Positions 8,497-18,007 of a stretch of 64,000 nucleotides of DNA are shown here, piece by piece; position 1 is the first letter of the stretch; each line of letters starts with the position of its first letter. The DNA lies in the NCBI RefSeq assembly GCF_018613835.1, contig NZ_JAGGPM010000004.1, forward strand, positions 124,001 through 188,000, given 5' to 3'. Both the position numbers and the translations under genes were made by a program. The notes below the pieces were generated by a model that worked only from the letters and a program-made list of their open reading frames with translations, made no database searches and was not told the DNA's origin. This stretch comes from Arthrobacter sp. ISL-5. GTDB taxonomy: Bacteria > Actinomycetota > Actinomycetes > Actinomycetales > Micrococcaceae.

Positions 8497-8775
8497 GTGA
8501 TCACCGCATTCGTCCTGATCAAGACCGACGCCTCGCGAATCCCGGAGACGGCCGAGGAGATTTCCGCCATCCAGGGCATCAGCGAGGTTTACTCCGTCAC
8601 CGGGGAATGGGACCTCATCGCTGTGGCCCGCGTGGCGCAGCATGAAGACCTTGCAGACGTGATCGCTGACAAACTATCCAAGGTGCCCGCCGTGGTGCAC
8701 ACCACCACGCACATAGCCTTCCGCGCATATTCGCAGCATGACCTCGACGCCGCCTTCGCGCTGGGCTTCGAATAG
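8497..8775 (+). CDS. Stand-alone AsnC/Lrp ligand-binding (RAM) domain protein
   Basis: A 92-residue protein equal to the C-terminal RAM domain of Lrp/AsnC regulators (MITAFVLIKTDASRIPETAEEIS, GISEVYSVTGEWDLIAVARV, HIAFRAYSQHDLDAAFALG) with no helix-turn-helix. The family fold is an alpha-beta sandwich that forms rings and binds amino acids. Without a DNA-binding domain it may be a ligand sensor or may modulate full-length Lrp proteins. It is followed by a strong terminator and is convergent with trpD. Confidence 0.85.
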   Translation: MITAFVLIKTDASRIPETAEEISAIQGISEVYSVTGEWDLIAVARVAQHEDLADVIADKLSKVPAVVHTTTHIAFRAYSQHDLDAAFALGFE

Positions 8776-8791
8776 CTAAAGCCCGAAAAGG

Positions 8792-8829
8792 GATGGCCCG
8801 GCACACTGGTGCCGGGCCATCGCTTTTTC
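8792..8829 (+). terminator. Rho-independent terminator after the RAM-domain gene
   Basis: A GC-rich hairpin (GATGGCCCGGCAC / GTGCCGGGCCATC, arms about 8792-8804 and 8809-8821) is followed by CGCTTTTTCT. It terminates the RAM-domain transcript, and the A-rich left flank may let it serve the convergent trpD as well. Confidence 0.8.
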
Positions 8830-8833
8830 TGTC

Positions 8834-9892
8834 CTACGCCTGTGTCAGGCTGACCCACTTGTCGAGGACGGCAGCAGCGGCGCCGGAATCAACGGACTCG
8901 GCGGCCCGCTCGAGGGCGAGGCGCATGCGCTCCGTCAGTGGCCCGGTGGCGTCAAGATCGTAGGCCACGAGCCCTGCCGCGGCGTTCAGCAGAACGGCGT
9001 CGCGGACGGGCCCGGCCACGCCGGCCAGGACGTCACGGACGACGGCGGCATTGGCTTGGGCGTCACCGCCGCGAAGTTCCTCCACAGTTGCGGGACGGAT
9101 GCCGAGGTCCTGCGGCGAAAACTGCTGTTCAGCCACTTCACCGTTGCGGATTTCCCACACGGTCGACGGGCCGGTGGTGGTCAGTTCATCCAGGCCGTCG
9201 CTTCCGCGAAATACCAGGCCGCGGCTTCCGCGGCGGGCCAGTACGCCGGCCACCAGCGGCGCCATGCGCGCGTTGGCCACGCCTACGGCGGAAGCCTGGA
9301 CCCCGGCCGGGTTGGTGAGGGGCCCAAGGAAGTTGAAGGCCGTGGGTATGGCGAGCTCCCGGCGGGGCACGGCGGTGTGGCGGAACGACGGATGGAACAC
9401 CTGGGCAAAGCAGAACGTAATGCCCGCCTCTTCCGCGTTGCGGGCAACGTCCGGGATGGGAAGGTCCAGCCGCACTCCGAGCGCCTCAAGAACATCGGCA
9501 GAGCCCGACGACGACGACGCTGCGCGGTTCCCGTGCTTGACGACTTTTGCTCCGGCTCCGGCGCAGACGAGCGCCGCCATGGTGGAGATATTGACGGTGT
9601 TGAGCTGGTCCCCGCCGGTGCCCACGATGTCGAGCTTCTCGCCCGCAATATCAATGGGCTTCGCGTGGGCAACCATGGCGTCGACGAGGCCGGCCAGCTC
9701 CTCCACGGTCTCTCCCTTGGCCCGCAGCGCGACCAGGAAGCCGGCGATCTGGGCGGGCGTCGCCTCCCCGGACATGATGGTGTCCATGGCCCATGCCGTG
9801 TTGTCCGCAGTCAGGTCCTTACCGTCCATAAGTGCGGAGATGAGCCGCGGCCAGGTGCTGCCTGCCGCCGGTGCCGATGCCTGAGAAGTCAC
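8834..9892 (-). CDS. trpD: Anthranilate phosphoribosyltransferase
   Basis: A 352-residue enzyme that transfers the phosphoribosyl group of PRPP to anthranilate, the second step of tryptophan synthesis from chorismate. Signatures are the N-terminal helical domain ([16 protein letters not shown]), the glycine-rich PRPP site ([19 protein letters not shown]), the [21 protein letters not shown] anthranilate/PRPP loop and [33 protein letters not shown] 9892 has a TAGCAT -10-like hexamer only about 7 nt upstream, so the message may be leaderless. It is divergent from ctaE, an arrangement common in actinobacteria. Confidence 0.95.
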   Translation of the reverse strand: MTSQASAPAAGSTWPRLISALMDGKDLTADNTAWAMDTIMSGEATPAQIAGFLVALRAKGETVEELAGLVDAMVAHAKPIDIAGEKLDIVGTGGDQLNTVNISTMAALVCAGAGAKVVKHGNRAASSSSGSADVLEALGVRLDLPIPDVARNAEEAGITFCFAQVFHPSFRHTAVPRRELAIPTAFNFLGPLTNPAGVQASAVGVANARMAPLVAGVLARRGSRGLVFRGSDGLDELTTTGPSTVWEIRNGEVAEQQFSPQDLGIRPATVEELRGGDAQANAAVVRDVLAGVAGPVRDAVLLNAAAGLVAYDLDATGPLTERMRLALERAAESVDSGAAAAVLDKWVSLTQA

Positions 9893-10040
9893 CTCCTGAT
9901 GCTATCGAGGTACGAGTTCAGAAAACCAATGTGAACGGTGTCGGGAACTTTTCAGCGCGATTTCGCGTCTTTGTAGAAAAAGTCTCCCCAAAAGGCGGTT
10001 TGCGTTGGGCAGGACGGAGTTTTACAGACATAATGTCTAT

Positions 10041-10679
10041 GTGACATCTGCGACCCATGCCCCCAGTACCCCGGCGCACCCCACGCTGAACCGCCCCAAT
10101 ATGGTTTCTGTTGGAACCGTAGTCTGGCTGTCCAGCGAGTTGATGTTCTTCGCCGGCCTCTTCGCCATGTACTTCACACTCCGGTCAACGTCCGGACAGA
10201 TGTGGGCGGAAGAGACAGCAAAGCTCAACTTCCCCTTTGCGCTCGTTAACACGATCGTCCTCGTGGCAAGTTCATTCACCTGCCAGATGGGCGTTTTCGC
10301 CGCCGAAAGGCTCCAGCCTCGCCGCAGCGGAGGTCCGCTGCAGTTCACCCGCTGGGGCATGAACGAGTGGTTCACGCTGACGTTCATCATGGGCGCGTTC
10401 TTCGTTGCCGGCCAGTCCACGGAATACGCCATGCTGGTTTCCGAGCACGTGACCCTTTCGACCAACGCTTACGGTTCCGCCTTCTACATGACCACCGGCT
10501 TCCACGGCCTGCACGTCATCGGCGGCCTGATCGCGTTCCTCCTCATCATCGGCCGCTCCTTCGCCGCGAAGAAGTTCGGTCACTTCGAGGCGACGTCGGC
10601 GATTGTCACCTCGTACTACTGGCACTTCGTGGACGTCGTCTGGATCGGCCTCTTCCTGGTCATCTATGTCCTCCAGTAG
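10041..10679 (+). CDS. ctaE: Cytochrome c oxidase subunit III
   Basis: A 212-residue aa3-type oxidase subunit III with five transmembrane helices: [93 protein letters not shown] and [24 protein letters not shown]. The Glu and His of the conserved subunit III core are present. GTG 10041 is chosen over the upstream in-frame start because the family begins here. A CATAAT hexamer at 10029-10034 lies 6 nt before it, compatible with a leaderless transcript. First gene of the forward respiratory cluster. Confidence 0.95.
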   Translation: MTSATHAPSTPAHPTLNRPNMVSVGTVVWLSSELMFFAGLFAMYFTLRSTSGQMWAEETAKLNFPFALVNTIVLVASSFTCQMGVFAAERLQPRRSGGPLQFTRWGMNEWFTLTFIMGAFFVAGQSTEYAMLVSEHVTLSTNAYGSAFYMTTGFHGLHVIGGLIAFLLIIGRSFAAKKFGHFEATSAIVTSYYWHFVDVVWIGLFLVIYVLQ

Positions 10680-10766
10680 TCAACGCTTGACTCTTTTTCT
10701 ACAAGAGACAGAATTTCAAGAAGCGGCTCCCGGAGCCGACGCACGAACGAATAAAGGAACCACCAC

Positions 10767-11555
10767 GTGAAGGCACTCTCGCAGAAGCGACGTCACCCAC
10801 TGGCAGCGATTGCGCTGCTGTTGATGGGCCTCCTCCTCACTGGTGGGCTGTACGCCGTTGCCACCACCGTCAACGAGGCCAAGGCCACCACCGCCGACTT
10901 CAGCGCCAGTGACACAGAGGAAGGCGGAAAGCTCTTCGCCGCCAACTGCGCCACCTGCCACGGCATGGGTGCCAGCGGAACTAAGGACGGTCCATCCCTG
11001 GTAGGTGTCGGCGCTGCTGCCGTTGACTTCCAGGTAGGCACCGGCCGCATGCCCATGCAGATGAACGGCCCGCAGGCTTACGAGAAGCCGGCCCAGTTCA
11101 ACGATGAACAGACCCGCCAGCTTGCCGCTTATGTCGCTTCGCTAGGACCCGGCCCCTCGATTCCCGCAGGGGAACTCCTCGACGAAAAGGGCAACGCCGC
11201 CGAAGGTGGAGAACTTTTCCGCGTGAACTGCGCCATGTGCCACAACGCTGCTGCTGCAGGCGGTGCACTGACCCGCGGCAAATTCGCCCCGGCCCTCACC
11301 GATGTTTCGGGCAAGCACATTTACGAAGCAATGGTGTCTGGCCCCCAGAACATGCCGGTCTTCAACGACGCCAACATCTCTCCGGAGGGCAAGCGCGACA
11401 TCATCACCTTCCTGAAGCAGATTGAGGCCAACGGCTCCCCCGGCGGCGCTGATCTGGGTGCCATTGGTCCCGTTTCTGAAGGACTGTTTGTGTGGATCGC
11501 CGGCCTCGGCGTCATCATCGCCTTCACCATCTGGCTGACGTCCCGCACGTCATAG
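10767..11555 (+). CDS. qcrC: Diheme cytochrome c subunit of the bc1 complex
   Basis: A 262-residue diheme c-type cytochrome that replaces cytochrome c1 and the soluble cytochrome c in actinobacterial bc1-aa3 supercomplexes. It has an N-terminal membrane helix (LAAIALLLMGLLLTGGLYAVA), heme motif 1 CATCH (residues 61-65), heme motif 2 CAMCH (residues 155-159), and a C-terminal anchor (VWIAGLGVIIAFTIWLTS). Methionine ligands are likely in GRMPMQ and NMPVF. RBS AAAGGAACC precedes GTG 10767. It lies between ctaE and qcrA on the same strand. Confidence 0.95.
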   Translation: MKALSQKRRHPLAAIALLLMGLLLTGGLYAVATTVNEAKATTADFSASDTEEGGKLFAANCATCHGMGASGTKDGPSLVGVGAAAVDFQVGTGRMPMQMNGPQAYEKPAQFNDEQTRQLAAYVASLGPGPSIPAGELLDEKGNAAEGGELFRVNCAMCHNAAAAGGALTRGKFAPALTDVSGKHIYEAMVSGPQNMPVFNDANISPEGKRDIITFLKQIEANGSPGGADLGAIGPVSEGLFVWIAGLGVIIAFTIWLTSRTS

Positions 11556-11657
11556 CCGGAGCCGGGCACTGTAAGAATGTCCTGCTGACCCTTCAGCAGG
11601 TTTGAAATTGAACATTAACTCGGCGGAAGCCGAGACGAGAGAAGGATGAGGCGAATC

Positions 11658-12728
11658 ATGGGCAACCATAGTGACGGCAGTCCGAACCACTCGGGCACCG
11701 TAGCTACGGCTGGTCAGAATGAGGTGGAGAAGTTCCAGGACCCTGGAATTCCCCCGCATCGTTTGCGCCTGGCTGACACGGACCCGAAGGCCGCAAAGCG
11801 AGCAGAACGGCAGGTTGCCATTCTGTTCGGCAGCTCGGTCGTTGGCACCGTGATCTTCCTGGTGGCGTACTTCGCCATCGATCTGGGCGATGACTCCACG
11901 ATTGCCACCATCAGGCTGCAGAACGCCCTGCTTGGCGTCGGAACAGCGTTCGCCATGCTCGGCATCGGCACGGGTATCGTCCACTGGGCCAAGGCCCTCA
12001 TGCCGGACCACGAAGTGTCCGAGGAACGTCACCCGATCCGCACGGAAGACGACCGCCAGGCCGCAGTGCGCATTGTGGATGACATCGTTGAGGAGACGGG
12101 CATCAAGCGCCGCCCCCTCATCCGGAACACCCTGCTCGGCGCGGTAGCACTCGCACCGCTGCCGGCACTGGCCGTGTTCGGCGATCTGGGCCCGCGCCCC
12201 GACAACAAGTTGGCACACACCATGTGGGCTCCGCAGGAAGGCAAGCTAAAGCGCCTGACCCGCGACCCCGACGGCACTCCGATCAAGGCCTCGGACGTGA
12301 CCATCGGTTCCGCCTTCCACGTGATCCCGGAAGGCCTCAACGATCTGCACGAGGGCAAGCTCAACGAGAAGGCCAAGGCCGTCGTTCTGCTCATGCGCCT
12401 CGATCCCTCCTCGCTGAACCCGTCCGCGGGGCGTGAGAACTGGGGCTACAACGGCATCGTTGCCTACTCGAAGATCTGCACCCACGTCGGATGCCCTGTT
12501 GCCCTTTACGAGCAGCAGACGCACCACCTGCTGTGCCCGTGCCACCAGTCAACCTTCGACCTCACCCAGGAATGCAAGGTTATCTTTGGCCCGGCCAGCC
12601 GTCCCCTCCCCCAGCTGCCCATCGCGGTGGATGATGAGGGATACCTGGTCGCTACCAGCGACTTCAACGAACCTGTAGGACCAAGTTACTGGGAGCGTGA
12701 TGAGCATGAGCGCAGCATCAACAGCTGA
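11658..12728 (+). CDS. qcrA: Rieske iron-sulfur subunit of the bc1 complex
   Basis: A 356-residue actinobacterial Rieske protein with three N-terminal membrane helices and a C-terminal [2Fe-2S] domain. Cluster ligands are visible in CTHVGC (Cys274/His276) and CPCHQS (Cys293/His296), with the stabilising disulfide pair Cys279/Cys295. It transfers electrons from menaquinol to the QcrC hemes. ATG 11658 (MGNHSDG) has GAAGGA about 11 nt upstream; an ATG at 11646 overlaps that motif. Its 3' end overlaps qcrB, indicating coupled translation. Confidence 0.95.
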   Translation: MGNHSDGSPNHSGTVATAGQNEVEKFQDPGIPPHRLRLADTDPKAAKRAERQVAILFGSSVVGTVIFLVAYFAIDLGDDSTIATIRLQNALLGVGTAFAMLGIGTGIVHWAKALMPDHEVSEERHPIRTEDDRQAAVRIVDDIVEETGIKRRPLIRNTLLGAVALAPLPALAVFGDLGPRPDNKLAHTMWAPQEGKLKRLTRDPDGTPIKASDVTIGSAFHVIPEGLNDLHEGKLNEKAKAVVLLMRLDPSSLNPSAGRENWGYNGIVAYSKICTHVGCPVALYEQQTHHLLCPCHQSTFDLTQECKVIFGPASRPLPQLPIAVDDEGYLVATSDFNEPVGPSYWERDEHERSINS

Positions 12729-14376
12729 AGCCCCCGCCTACGTAGCCAACACTAAAGTCGGACGTATTACTGATTTCGTTGACGAGCGTGTCGGCGGATC
12801 CGGAATCCTCCGTGAATTCGGCCGCAAGGTATTCCCGGACCACTGGTCTTTCATGTTCGGCGAGGTGGCGCTGTACTCCTTCGTCATCCTGCTCATGTCC
12901 GGAACGTTCCTGACATTCTTCTTCGATCCGTCCATGGCCGAGACGCACTACAACGGCTCCTACACGCCGCTGAAGAACGTTGAAATGTCGGTCGCGTTCA
13001 GCTCGTCGCTGGATATCTCCTTTGATGTCCGTGGCGGACTGTTCATGCGCCAGGTCCACCACTGGGCAGCTCTGCTCTTCGTGGCGTCCCTCGGTGTTCA
13101 CATGCTTCGTGTCTTCTTCACGGGTGCCTTCCGCAAACCCCGCGAAATGAACTGGGTTGTCGGCGGGGTCCTGCTGATCCTGGCCATGGCTGAAGGATTC
13201 ACCGGTTATTCACTCCCCGATGACCTGCTCTCCGGCAACGGCCTGCGCATCATCGACGGCGTGATCAAGTCCATCCCGGTGATCGGGACGTACATTTCAT
13301 TCTTCCTGTTCGGCGGGGAATTCCCGGGCACGCTCATCATCAGCCGCCTGTACACGCTGCATATCCTGCTGGTGCCGGCGCTCATCCTGCTGATGATCGT
13401 CCTGCACCTGTTCATGGTGGTCGTGCACAAGCACACCCAGTACCCCGGCCCGGGCCGCAACGACGGCAACGTCGTCGGCTACCCCCTCGGCCCGGTCTAC
13501 GCGGCCAAGGCCGGCGGATTCTTCTTCATCGTCTTCGGTGTGATCGCCCTCATGGCCGGGTTCTTCACGATCAACCCGATCTGGAACTACGGCCCGTACG
13601 ATCCCTCCCCCGTGTCCGCAGGCACGCAGCCTGACTGGTACATCGGCTTCGTTGACGGTGCCCTGCGCCTCATGCCCGGTGTGATCGGCGATTTCCACTT
13701 CGAATACGTGATCTTCGGCCATGTTCTGACATTGAACGTGCTGTTGCCGGCGCTGGTTCCGGCAGGCATCATCTTCACCGTTCTGTTCATGTATCCGTGG
13801 ATCGAGCGCTGGATCACCAAGGACAACCGCGAGCACCACGTGCTGGACCGTCCGCGCAATGCGCCGACGCGTACTGCTATCGGTGTAGCCGGCTTCACCT
13901 GGTACTGCGTCATGTGGGCAGCCGCTGGCTCGGACCTCATCGCAACGCACTTCCACGTGGCACTGAACGACGTCACCTACTGGCTGCGCGCACTGTTCTT
14001 CCTCGGCCCGATCATCGCCTTCGTCGTGACGAAGCGCGTCGCCTTGGCCCTGCAGCGCAAGGACCGCGAGATCGCCCTCCATGGCCGCGAGACCGGCCGT
14101 ATCGTGCGCCTGCCGCACGGAGAGTTCATCGAAGTCCACGCCCCGCTCGACGAGTACAAGCGCTACAAGCTTGTCGGTTTCGAGTCGCCGGTCCCCCTTC
14201 CGGCAGTGCCGAACGAACATGGCGTCGTCACCCGCAAGGAAAACCGGCGGGCGAAGCTGTCCCAGTGGTTCTTCGAGGACAGGGTTGCCCCGGCAACTCC
14301 CGCTGAGCTCGAAGCTGGCCACGGCCACCACGAGGCAGTGGAAGCCGGCGAGGCGCAGAAGACGCTTAGCCACTAG
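12700..14376 (+). CDS. qcrB: Cytochrome b subunit of the bc1 complex
   Basis: A 558-residue cytochrome b with the long C-terminal tail typical of actinobacteria. The paired heme-binding histidines are in HHWAALLFVASLGVHMLR and LILLMIVLHLFMVVVHKHTQ. The quinol-site PEWY motif appears as PDWY (QPDWYIGFVDG). It catalyses menaquinol oxidation in the membrane with QcrA and QcrC. Three clustered starts (GTG 12697, ATG 12700, ATG 12706) all overlap qcrA. It is followed by a strong terminator at 14402. Confidence 0.95.
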   Translation: MSMSAASTAEAPAYVANTKVGRITDFVDERVGGSGILREFGRKVFPDHWSFMFGEVALYSFVILLMSGTFLTFFFDPSMAETHYNGSYTPLKNVEMSVAFSSSLDISFDVRGGLFMRQVHHWAALLFVASLGVHMLRVFFTGAFRKPREMNWVVGGVLLILAMAEGFTGYSLPDDLLSGNGLRIIDGVIKSIPVIGTYISFFLFGGEFPGTLIISRLYTLHILLVPALILLMIVLHLFMVVVHKHTQYPGPGRNDGNVVGYPLGPVYAAKAGGFFFIVFGVIALMAGFFTINPIWNYGPYDPSPVSAGTQPDWYIGFVDGALRLMPGVIGDFHFEYVIFGHVLTLNVLLPALVPAGIIFTVLFMYPWIERWITKDNREHHVLDRPRNAPTRTAIGVAGFTWYCVMWAAAGSDLIATHFHVALNDVTYWLRALFFLGPIIAFVVTKRVALALQRKDREIALHGRETGRIVRLPHGEFIEVHAPLDEYKRYKLVGFESPVPLPAVPNEHGVVTRKENRRAKLSQWFFEDRVAPATPAELEAGHGHHEAVEAGEAQKTLSH

Positions 14377-14401
14377 GCCCACCCGCTAGTCACGGTCAAG
14401 T

Positions 14402-14443
14402 CATAGAAAAGGCCCGGTCCGCTTGGACCGGGCCTTTTCTATG
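14402..14443 (+). terminator. Strong bidirectional terminator after qcrB
   Basis: A perfect 19-bp stem (CATAGAAAAGGCCCGGTCC, arms 14402-14420 and 14425-14443) with a GCTT loop. The flanking A-run and T-run on opposite arms let it work in both directions, ending the ctaE-qcrCAB transcript and the convergent GntR gene. Confidence 0.9.
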
Positions 14444-14525
14444 TCCCGTTGACTGCTCGTCTTCTGTGCATCGTTGGCTGCTCCTCCGCCGAGCCCTTCG
14501 GCGCAAACCTCCCTGGCCGGCCCGG

Positions 14526-15317
14526 CTACTGGTGTCGGTAGCCCGAAGCGTAGTTTCGAGCAGGCCGGATGCCGGGCCGCTGCAACGGCACCCAGAGCTT
14601 GTAGCGGTCGGCACGGTAGTAGGAGACGGAATAGTCCACCATGGCGCGGGCAACGAACGCGTGCCGCTGGATCTTCAGCAGCGGTGACCCTATTTCAACG
14701 TTCAACAGCCTTGCAGTGGAGGGTGACGCGGCCGTCGCTTCGATCATGTCCTCGCCCCATTCCATGACGAGGCCGAACTGTTCGCTCAGGACGTTGTACA
14801 GCGACGTGGGCGGCTCACCGTCCAGCAGGCCCGGAACGCGGTGCGCCGGGATGAAGTTCTCGTCCACGCTCATTGGCTCGTTATCGGCCAGCAGGAGGCG
14901 CCGGAAGCGCACCAGGGGCGTTCCCTCCTCCAGCTGCAGTTCGCGCGCGAGGAAGGCGCTTGCGGCGATCTGCTCAAAGCTGAGCACCTTGGCCGCCGGC
15001 ACCATGCCGCGGCGCTGCATTTCCTCGCTGTAGGAGGTGAGCTTGACCTGGAGATCCAGTTTGGGCTTGCGCACAAACGTACCCAGCCCCACCACGCGTT
15101 CGATGACCTCTTCCCCCACGAGAGCGTCGATGGCCTGCCGAACGGTCATCCGGGCCAGCCCGAAGCGCTCCGCCAGGTCACGCTCCGAAGGCAGGCCGGA
15201 GCCGGGCGGGCATGACGTGGCGATGTACGTCCTGAGGATCTCGCGAAGCTGGACGTAGATGGGGGTTCCGCTTTTCCTGTCGATCTCGCCGGCGATGCGG
15301 GAGGCTTCAGCGGCCAC
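14526..15317 (-). CDS. GntR/HutC family regulator, probably DasR-like
   Basis: A 263-residue regulator with an N-terminal winged helix-turn-helix (GTPIYVQLREILRTYI, SERDLAERFGLARMTVRQAIDALVGEEVI) and a C-terminal UTRA ligand domain (from about residue 95, LEEGTPLVRFRRLLLADNEPMSVDENFIP). DasR/NagR members sense glucosamine-6-phosphate or N-acetylglucosamine-6-phosphate and control PTS and chitin genes. The call rests on the family, the divergent ptsH neighbour and the dre-type palindrome at 15374-15383. GTG 15317 follows ACAGGAG. Confidence 0.75.
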   Translation of the reverse strand: MAAEASRIAGEIDRKSGTPIYVQLREILRTYIATSCPPGSGLPSERDLAERFGLARMTVRQAIDALVGEEVIERVVGLGTFVRKPKLDLQVKLTSYSEEMQRRGMVPAAKVLSFEQIAASAFLARELQLEEGTPLVRFRRLLLADNEPMSVDENFIPAHRVPGLLDGEPPTSLYNVLSEQFGLVMEWGEDMIEATAASPSTARLLNVEIGSPLLKIQRHAFVARAMVDYSVSYYRADRYKLWVPLQRPGIRPARNYASGYRHQ

Positions 15318-15370
15318 GGCAGTTGCTCCTGTAATGCATGTTCACATTTCAAGGGTAGGCCATTCAGCCG

Positions 15371-15387
15371 TCAGGTCTAGACCACGC
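15371..15387. promoter_or_regulatory. dre-type operator (DasR-responsive element)
   Basis: The perfect palindrome GGTCTAGACC (15374-15383), flanked by TCA and ACG, matches the core of the Streptomyces DasR-responsive element (ACTGGTCTAGACCAGT). It lies between the divergent GntR gene and ptsH, about 100 nt before the HPr start and 57 nt before the regulator start, so it could control both. Confidence 0.75.
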
Positions 15388-15480
15388 AGCGGGGCGCCCG
15401 TGATAGCCCTGCGGGGCGGATATTCTTAACGTCAAACACGAAAGACGACGGCGTCGTTCCGTCCAAGAAGAGGAGTCCAG

Positions 15481-15774
15481 TTGCCCGTTCGTAAGGCAAT
15501 CGTCACAGCCGCCATCGGCCTGCACGCCCGCCCGGCAGCGGTCTTCGTGCGCGCCGTGACGGAGACCGGTTTGCCGGTGACGATCCGCAAAGCCGGCATT
15601 GACGCCGTCGACGCACGCTCGCTGCTCGAGGTCATGACAGCCGACTTCAACTGCGGCTGCGAGGTGGAGCTGGGTGTCACCGAGTCGGCTATTCCGGCCG
15701 GCCGCAGCATTGTGGAGGCGGAGTCGGCGTTGTTGGGCCTGGCCGAGCTGCTGGAGTCACAGAAGGCGGGCTGA
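15481..15774 (+). CDS. ptsH: PTS phosphocarrier protein HPr
   Basis: A 97-residue HPr. The phosphorylated histidine is in GLHARPA (about residue 15), and the regulatory-serine region reads DARSLLEVM, where Ser46 of HPr is usually found. HPr passes phosphate from enzyme I to the EIIA domains of sugar PTS systems in the cytoplasm. TTG 15481 is used, with AGAGGAGTCC as RBS. It is slightly longer at the C-terminus than classical HPr (88 residues). It is divergent from the GntR regulator with a dre site in between, and a bidirectional terminator follows. Confidence 0.93.
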   Translation: MPVRKAIVTAAIGLHARPAAVFVRAVTETGLPVTIRKAGIDAVDARSLLEVMTADFNCGCEVELGVTESAIPAGRSIVEAESALLGLAELLESQKAG

Positions 15775-15811
15775 AACTAGCCAAAGGCTGCCATTGCCCG
15801 GGCCAACAACG

Positions 15812-15852
15812 ACGACGGCGGGCCCCACCAAAATGGTGGGGCCCGCCGTCGT
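15812..15852. terminator. Bidirectional terminator between ptsH and ctaF
   Basis: A perfect 19-bp stem (ACGACGGCGGGCCCCACCA, arms 15812-15830 and 15834-15852) with an AAA loop lies between the convergent ptsH and ctaF. There is no long T-run, but the stability and position support termination for both genes. Confidence 0.75.
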
Positions 15853-15871
15853 TCAGGCTGTGTCCTGAGAC

Positions 15872-16273
15872 TTAGTGTGCGTGATCTCCGCGGCTGTACT
15901 CGTAGACCCAGCCGACGAGGGCCACAATGGCCATGCCGCCCGCGATGAAGGTGATCCAGAAGCCGATGGCGAGGCCCAGGAAGCCGGCTGCACAGGTCAA
16001 GCCGAGCACCAGCGGCCACCAGCTCCAGGGGCTGAAGTGCCCCTGCTCGCCGGCGCCTTCGTGGATCTCTGCGTCGTTGCGGTCCTCGGGACGCATGCCG
16101 ACGCGCTTGCCGGTGAATCCGAGGTAGGCACCGATCATGCCGGCCAGGCCGCCCACGAGGAGGATGCCCAGGATGCCGACCCACTCACTCCAGTTGGTCA
16201 GGAAACCGTAAACCATTGAGACAGGGACGAAGAAGAAGACTCCTGCTCCAAAAATCCATGATTCGATCTTCAC
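15872..16273 (-). CDS. ctaF: Cytochrome c oxidase subunit IV (actinobacterial)
   Basis: A 133-residue membrane protein of the actinobacterial CtaF family: two N-terminal helices ([44 protein letters not shown]), a charged loop with [25 protein letters not shown], and two C-terminal helices ([42 protein letters not shown]). It is an accessory subunit of the aa3 oxidase. Its ATG overlaps the ctaD stop region by 4 nt (16270-16273), so ctaD-ctaF are translationally coupled. Confidence 0.92.
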   Translation of the reverse strand: MKIESWIFGAGVFFFVPVSMVYGFLTNWSEWVGILGILLVGGLAGMIGAYLGFTGKRVGMRPEDRNDAEIHEGAGEQGHFSPWSWWPLVLGLTCAAGFLGLAIGFWITFIAGGMAIVALVGWVYEYSRGDHAH

Positions 16274-17997
16274 TGCGCGGTGTCCTTCTGATCGGCGTTA
16301 CCGAGCACAGCTGCTGCCGGCGCCGGTGACTCAACGGTGTGTGACTGTGACAGCTCGGGGTGGTGCAGGTCCAGGGCCGGACGCTCCGAGCGGATGCGGG
16401 GCAGGGAGGTGAAGTTGTGGCGCGGCGGCGGGCAGGACGTTGCCCACTCCAGCGATGCACCGAAGCCCCAGGGATCGTCCACCTGTACCTTTTCCGCATT
16501 CCGCGACGTGATGTAGACGTTCCAGAGGAACGGGATCAGCGACGCACCGAGAACGAACGAGGAGATGGTGGAGAACTGGTTCATCCAGGTGAAGTTGTCC
16601 TCCACCAGGTAGTCCGCGTAGCGGCGGGGCATGCCTTCAACGCCCAGCCAGTGCTGGATCAGGAAGGTGCCGTGGAAGCCGAGGAACAGGAGCCAGAAGT
16701 GGATCTTGCCGAGGCGCTCGTTGAGCATCTTGCCCGTCCACTTCGGCCACCAGAAGTAGAACCCGGCGAACATCGCGAACACCACGGTGCCGAACACCAC
16801 GTAGTGGAAGTGCGCCACCACGAAGTAGGAATCGGAGACGTGGAAGTCCAGCGGCGGGGAGGCCAGGATGATGCCGGTCAGGCCGCCGAAGAGGAACGTG
16901 ATGAGGAAGCCGATGCTCCACAGCATGGGGGTCTCGAATGTGATGGAACCGCGCCACATGGTGCCGATCCAGTTGAAGAACTTCACGCCCGTGGGGACAG
17001 CGATGAGCATGGTCATGAACGAGAAGAACGGCAGCAGCACCGAACCGGTGACGTACATGTGGTGCGCCCACACGGTCACGGACAGTGCGGCGATCGCGAT
17101 GGTGGCGTACACCAGGCCCTTGTAGCCGAAGATCGGCTTGCGGCTGAAGACCGGGAAGATCTCCGAAACGATGCCGAAGAACGGCAGCGCAATGATGTAG
17201 ACCTCGGGGTGGCCGAAGAACCAGAACAGGTGCTGCCAGAGCACGGCGCCGCCGTTTTCCGGATCGAAGATGTGGGCGCCGAAGCGGCGGTCGGCTCCGA
17301 GGGCGAACAGCGCGGCGGCCAGCGGCGGGAAGGCCATCAGCACGAGGATCGCCGTGACCAGCGTGTTCCAGGTGAAGATCGGCATGCGCCACATGGTCAT
17401 GCCGGGGGCGCGCATGCAGATGATGGTGGTGATGAAGTTGACCGCGCCCAGGATGGTGCCGAAGCCGGAGAGCGCCAGGCCGAAGACCCACAGGTCACCG
17501 CCGATGCCCGGGCTGAACGTGGTGTTGGACAGCGGGGCGTAGGCGAACCAGCCGAACGACGCCGCACCCTGCGGGGTGATGAAGCCGGACACCGCGATGG
17601 TGGAGCCGAACAGGAAGAACCAGAATGCCAGGGCGTTCAGCCGCGGGAAGGCGACGTCGGGAGCGCCGATCTGCAGCGGCATGATGACGTTGGCGAACCC
17701 TGCGAACAGCGGGGTGGCGAACATGAGCAGCATGACCGTGCCGTGCATGGTGAACAGCTGGTTGTACTGTTCCTTGGTCTGCAGGATCTGCATGCCGGGT
17801 TCGAACAGCTCGGCGCGGATGAGCAGCGCCATCACGCCGCCGAGGCAGAAGAAGATAAACGAGGCGATCAGGTACATGTACCCGATGGTCTTGTGGTCGG
17901 TGGAGGTGATCCAGTTGACGACGATGCGTCCCTTGGACTTCGGAACTACGGGAGCCGCAAGGGTCCCGACAGGTGCGGATTGGGTGTAAGTAGCCAC
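16270..17997 (-). CDS. ctaD: Cytochrome c oxidase subunit I
   Basis: The 575-residue catalytic subunit of the aa3 oxidase, which reduces O2 and pumps protons. Key residues are visible: the heme a ligand in TMHGTVM (His85), the CuB His-Tyr motif [10 protein letters not shown] (HPEVY at 263-267), the CuB pair in WAHHMYV (about 312-313), and the heme ligands in [10 protein letters not shown] (about residue 400). About twelve membrane helices. It lies downstream of ctaC on the same strand (10-nt gap) and overlaps ctaF. Confidence 0.97.
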   Translation of the reverse strand: MATYTQSAPVGTLAAPVVPKSKGRIVVNWITSTDHKTIGYMYLIASFIFFCLGGVMALLIRAELFEPGMQILQTKEQYNQLFTMHGTVMLLMFATPLFAGFANVIMPLQIGAPDVAFPRLNALAFWFFLFGSTIAVSGFITPQGAASFGWFAYAPLSNTTFSPGIGGDLWVFGLALSGFGTILGAVNFITTIICMRAPGMTMWRMPIFTWNTLVTAILVLMAFPPLAAALFALGADRRFGAHIFDPENGGAVLWQHLFWFFGHPEVYIIALPFFGIVSEIFPVFSRKPIFGYKGLVYATIAIAALSVTVWAHHMYVTGSVLLPFFSFMTMLIAVPTGVKFFNWIGTMWRGSITFETPMLWSIGFLITFLFGGLTGIILASPPLDFHVSDSYFVVAHFHYVVFGTVVFAMFAGFYFWWPKWTGKMLNERLGKIHFWLLFLGFHGTFLIQHWLGVEGMPRRYADYLVEDNFTWMNQFSTISSFVLGASLIPFLWNVYITSRNAEKVQVDDPWGFGASLEWATSCPPPRHNFTSLPRIRSERPALDLHHPELSQSHTVESPAPAAAVLGNADQKDTAQ

Positions 17998-18007
17998 GTC
18001 GCTCCCC

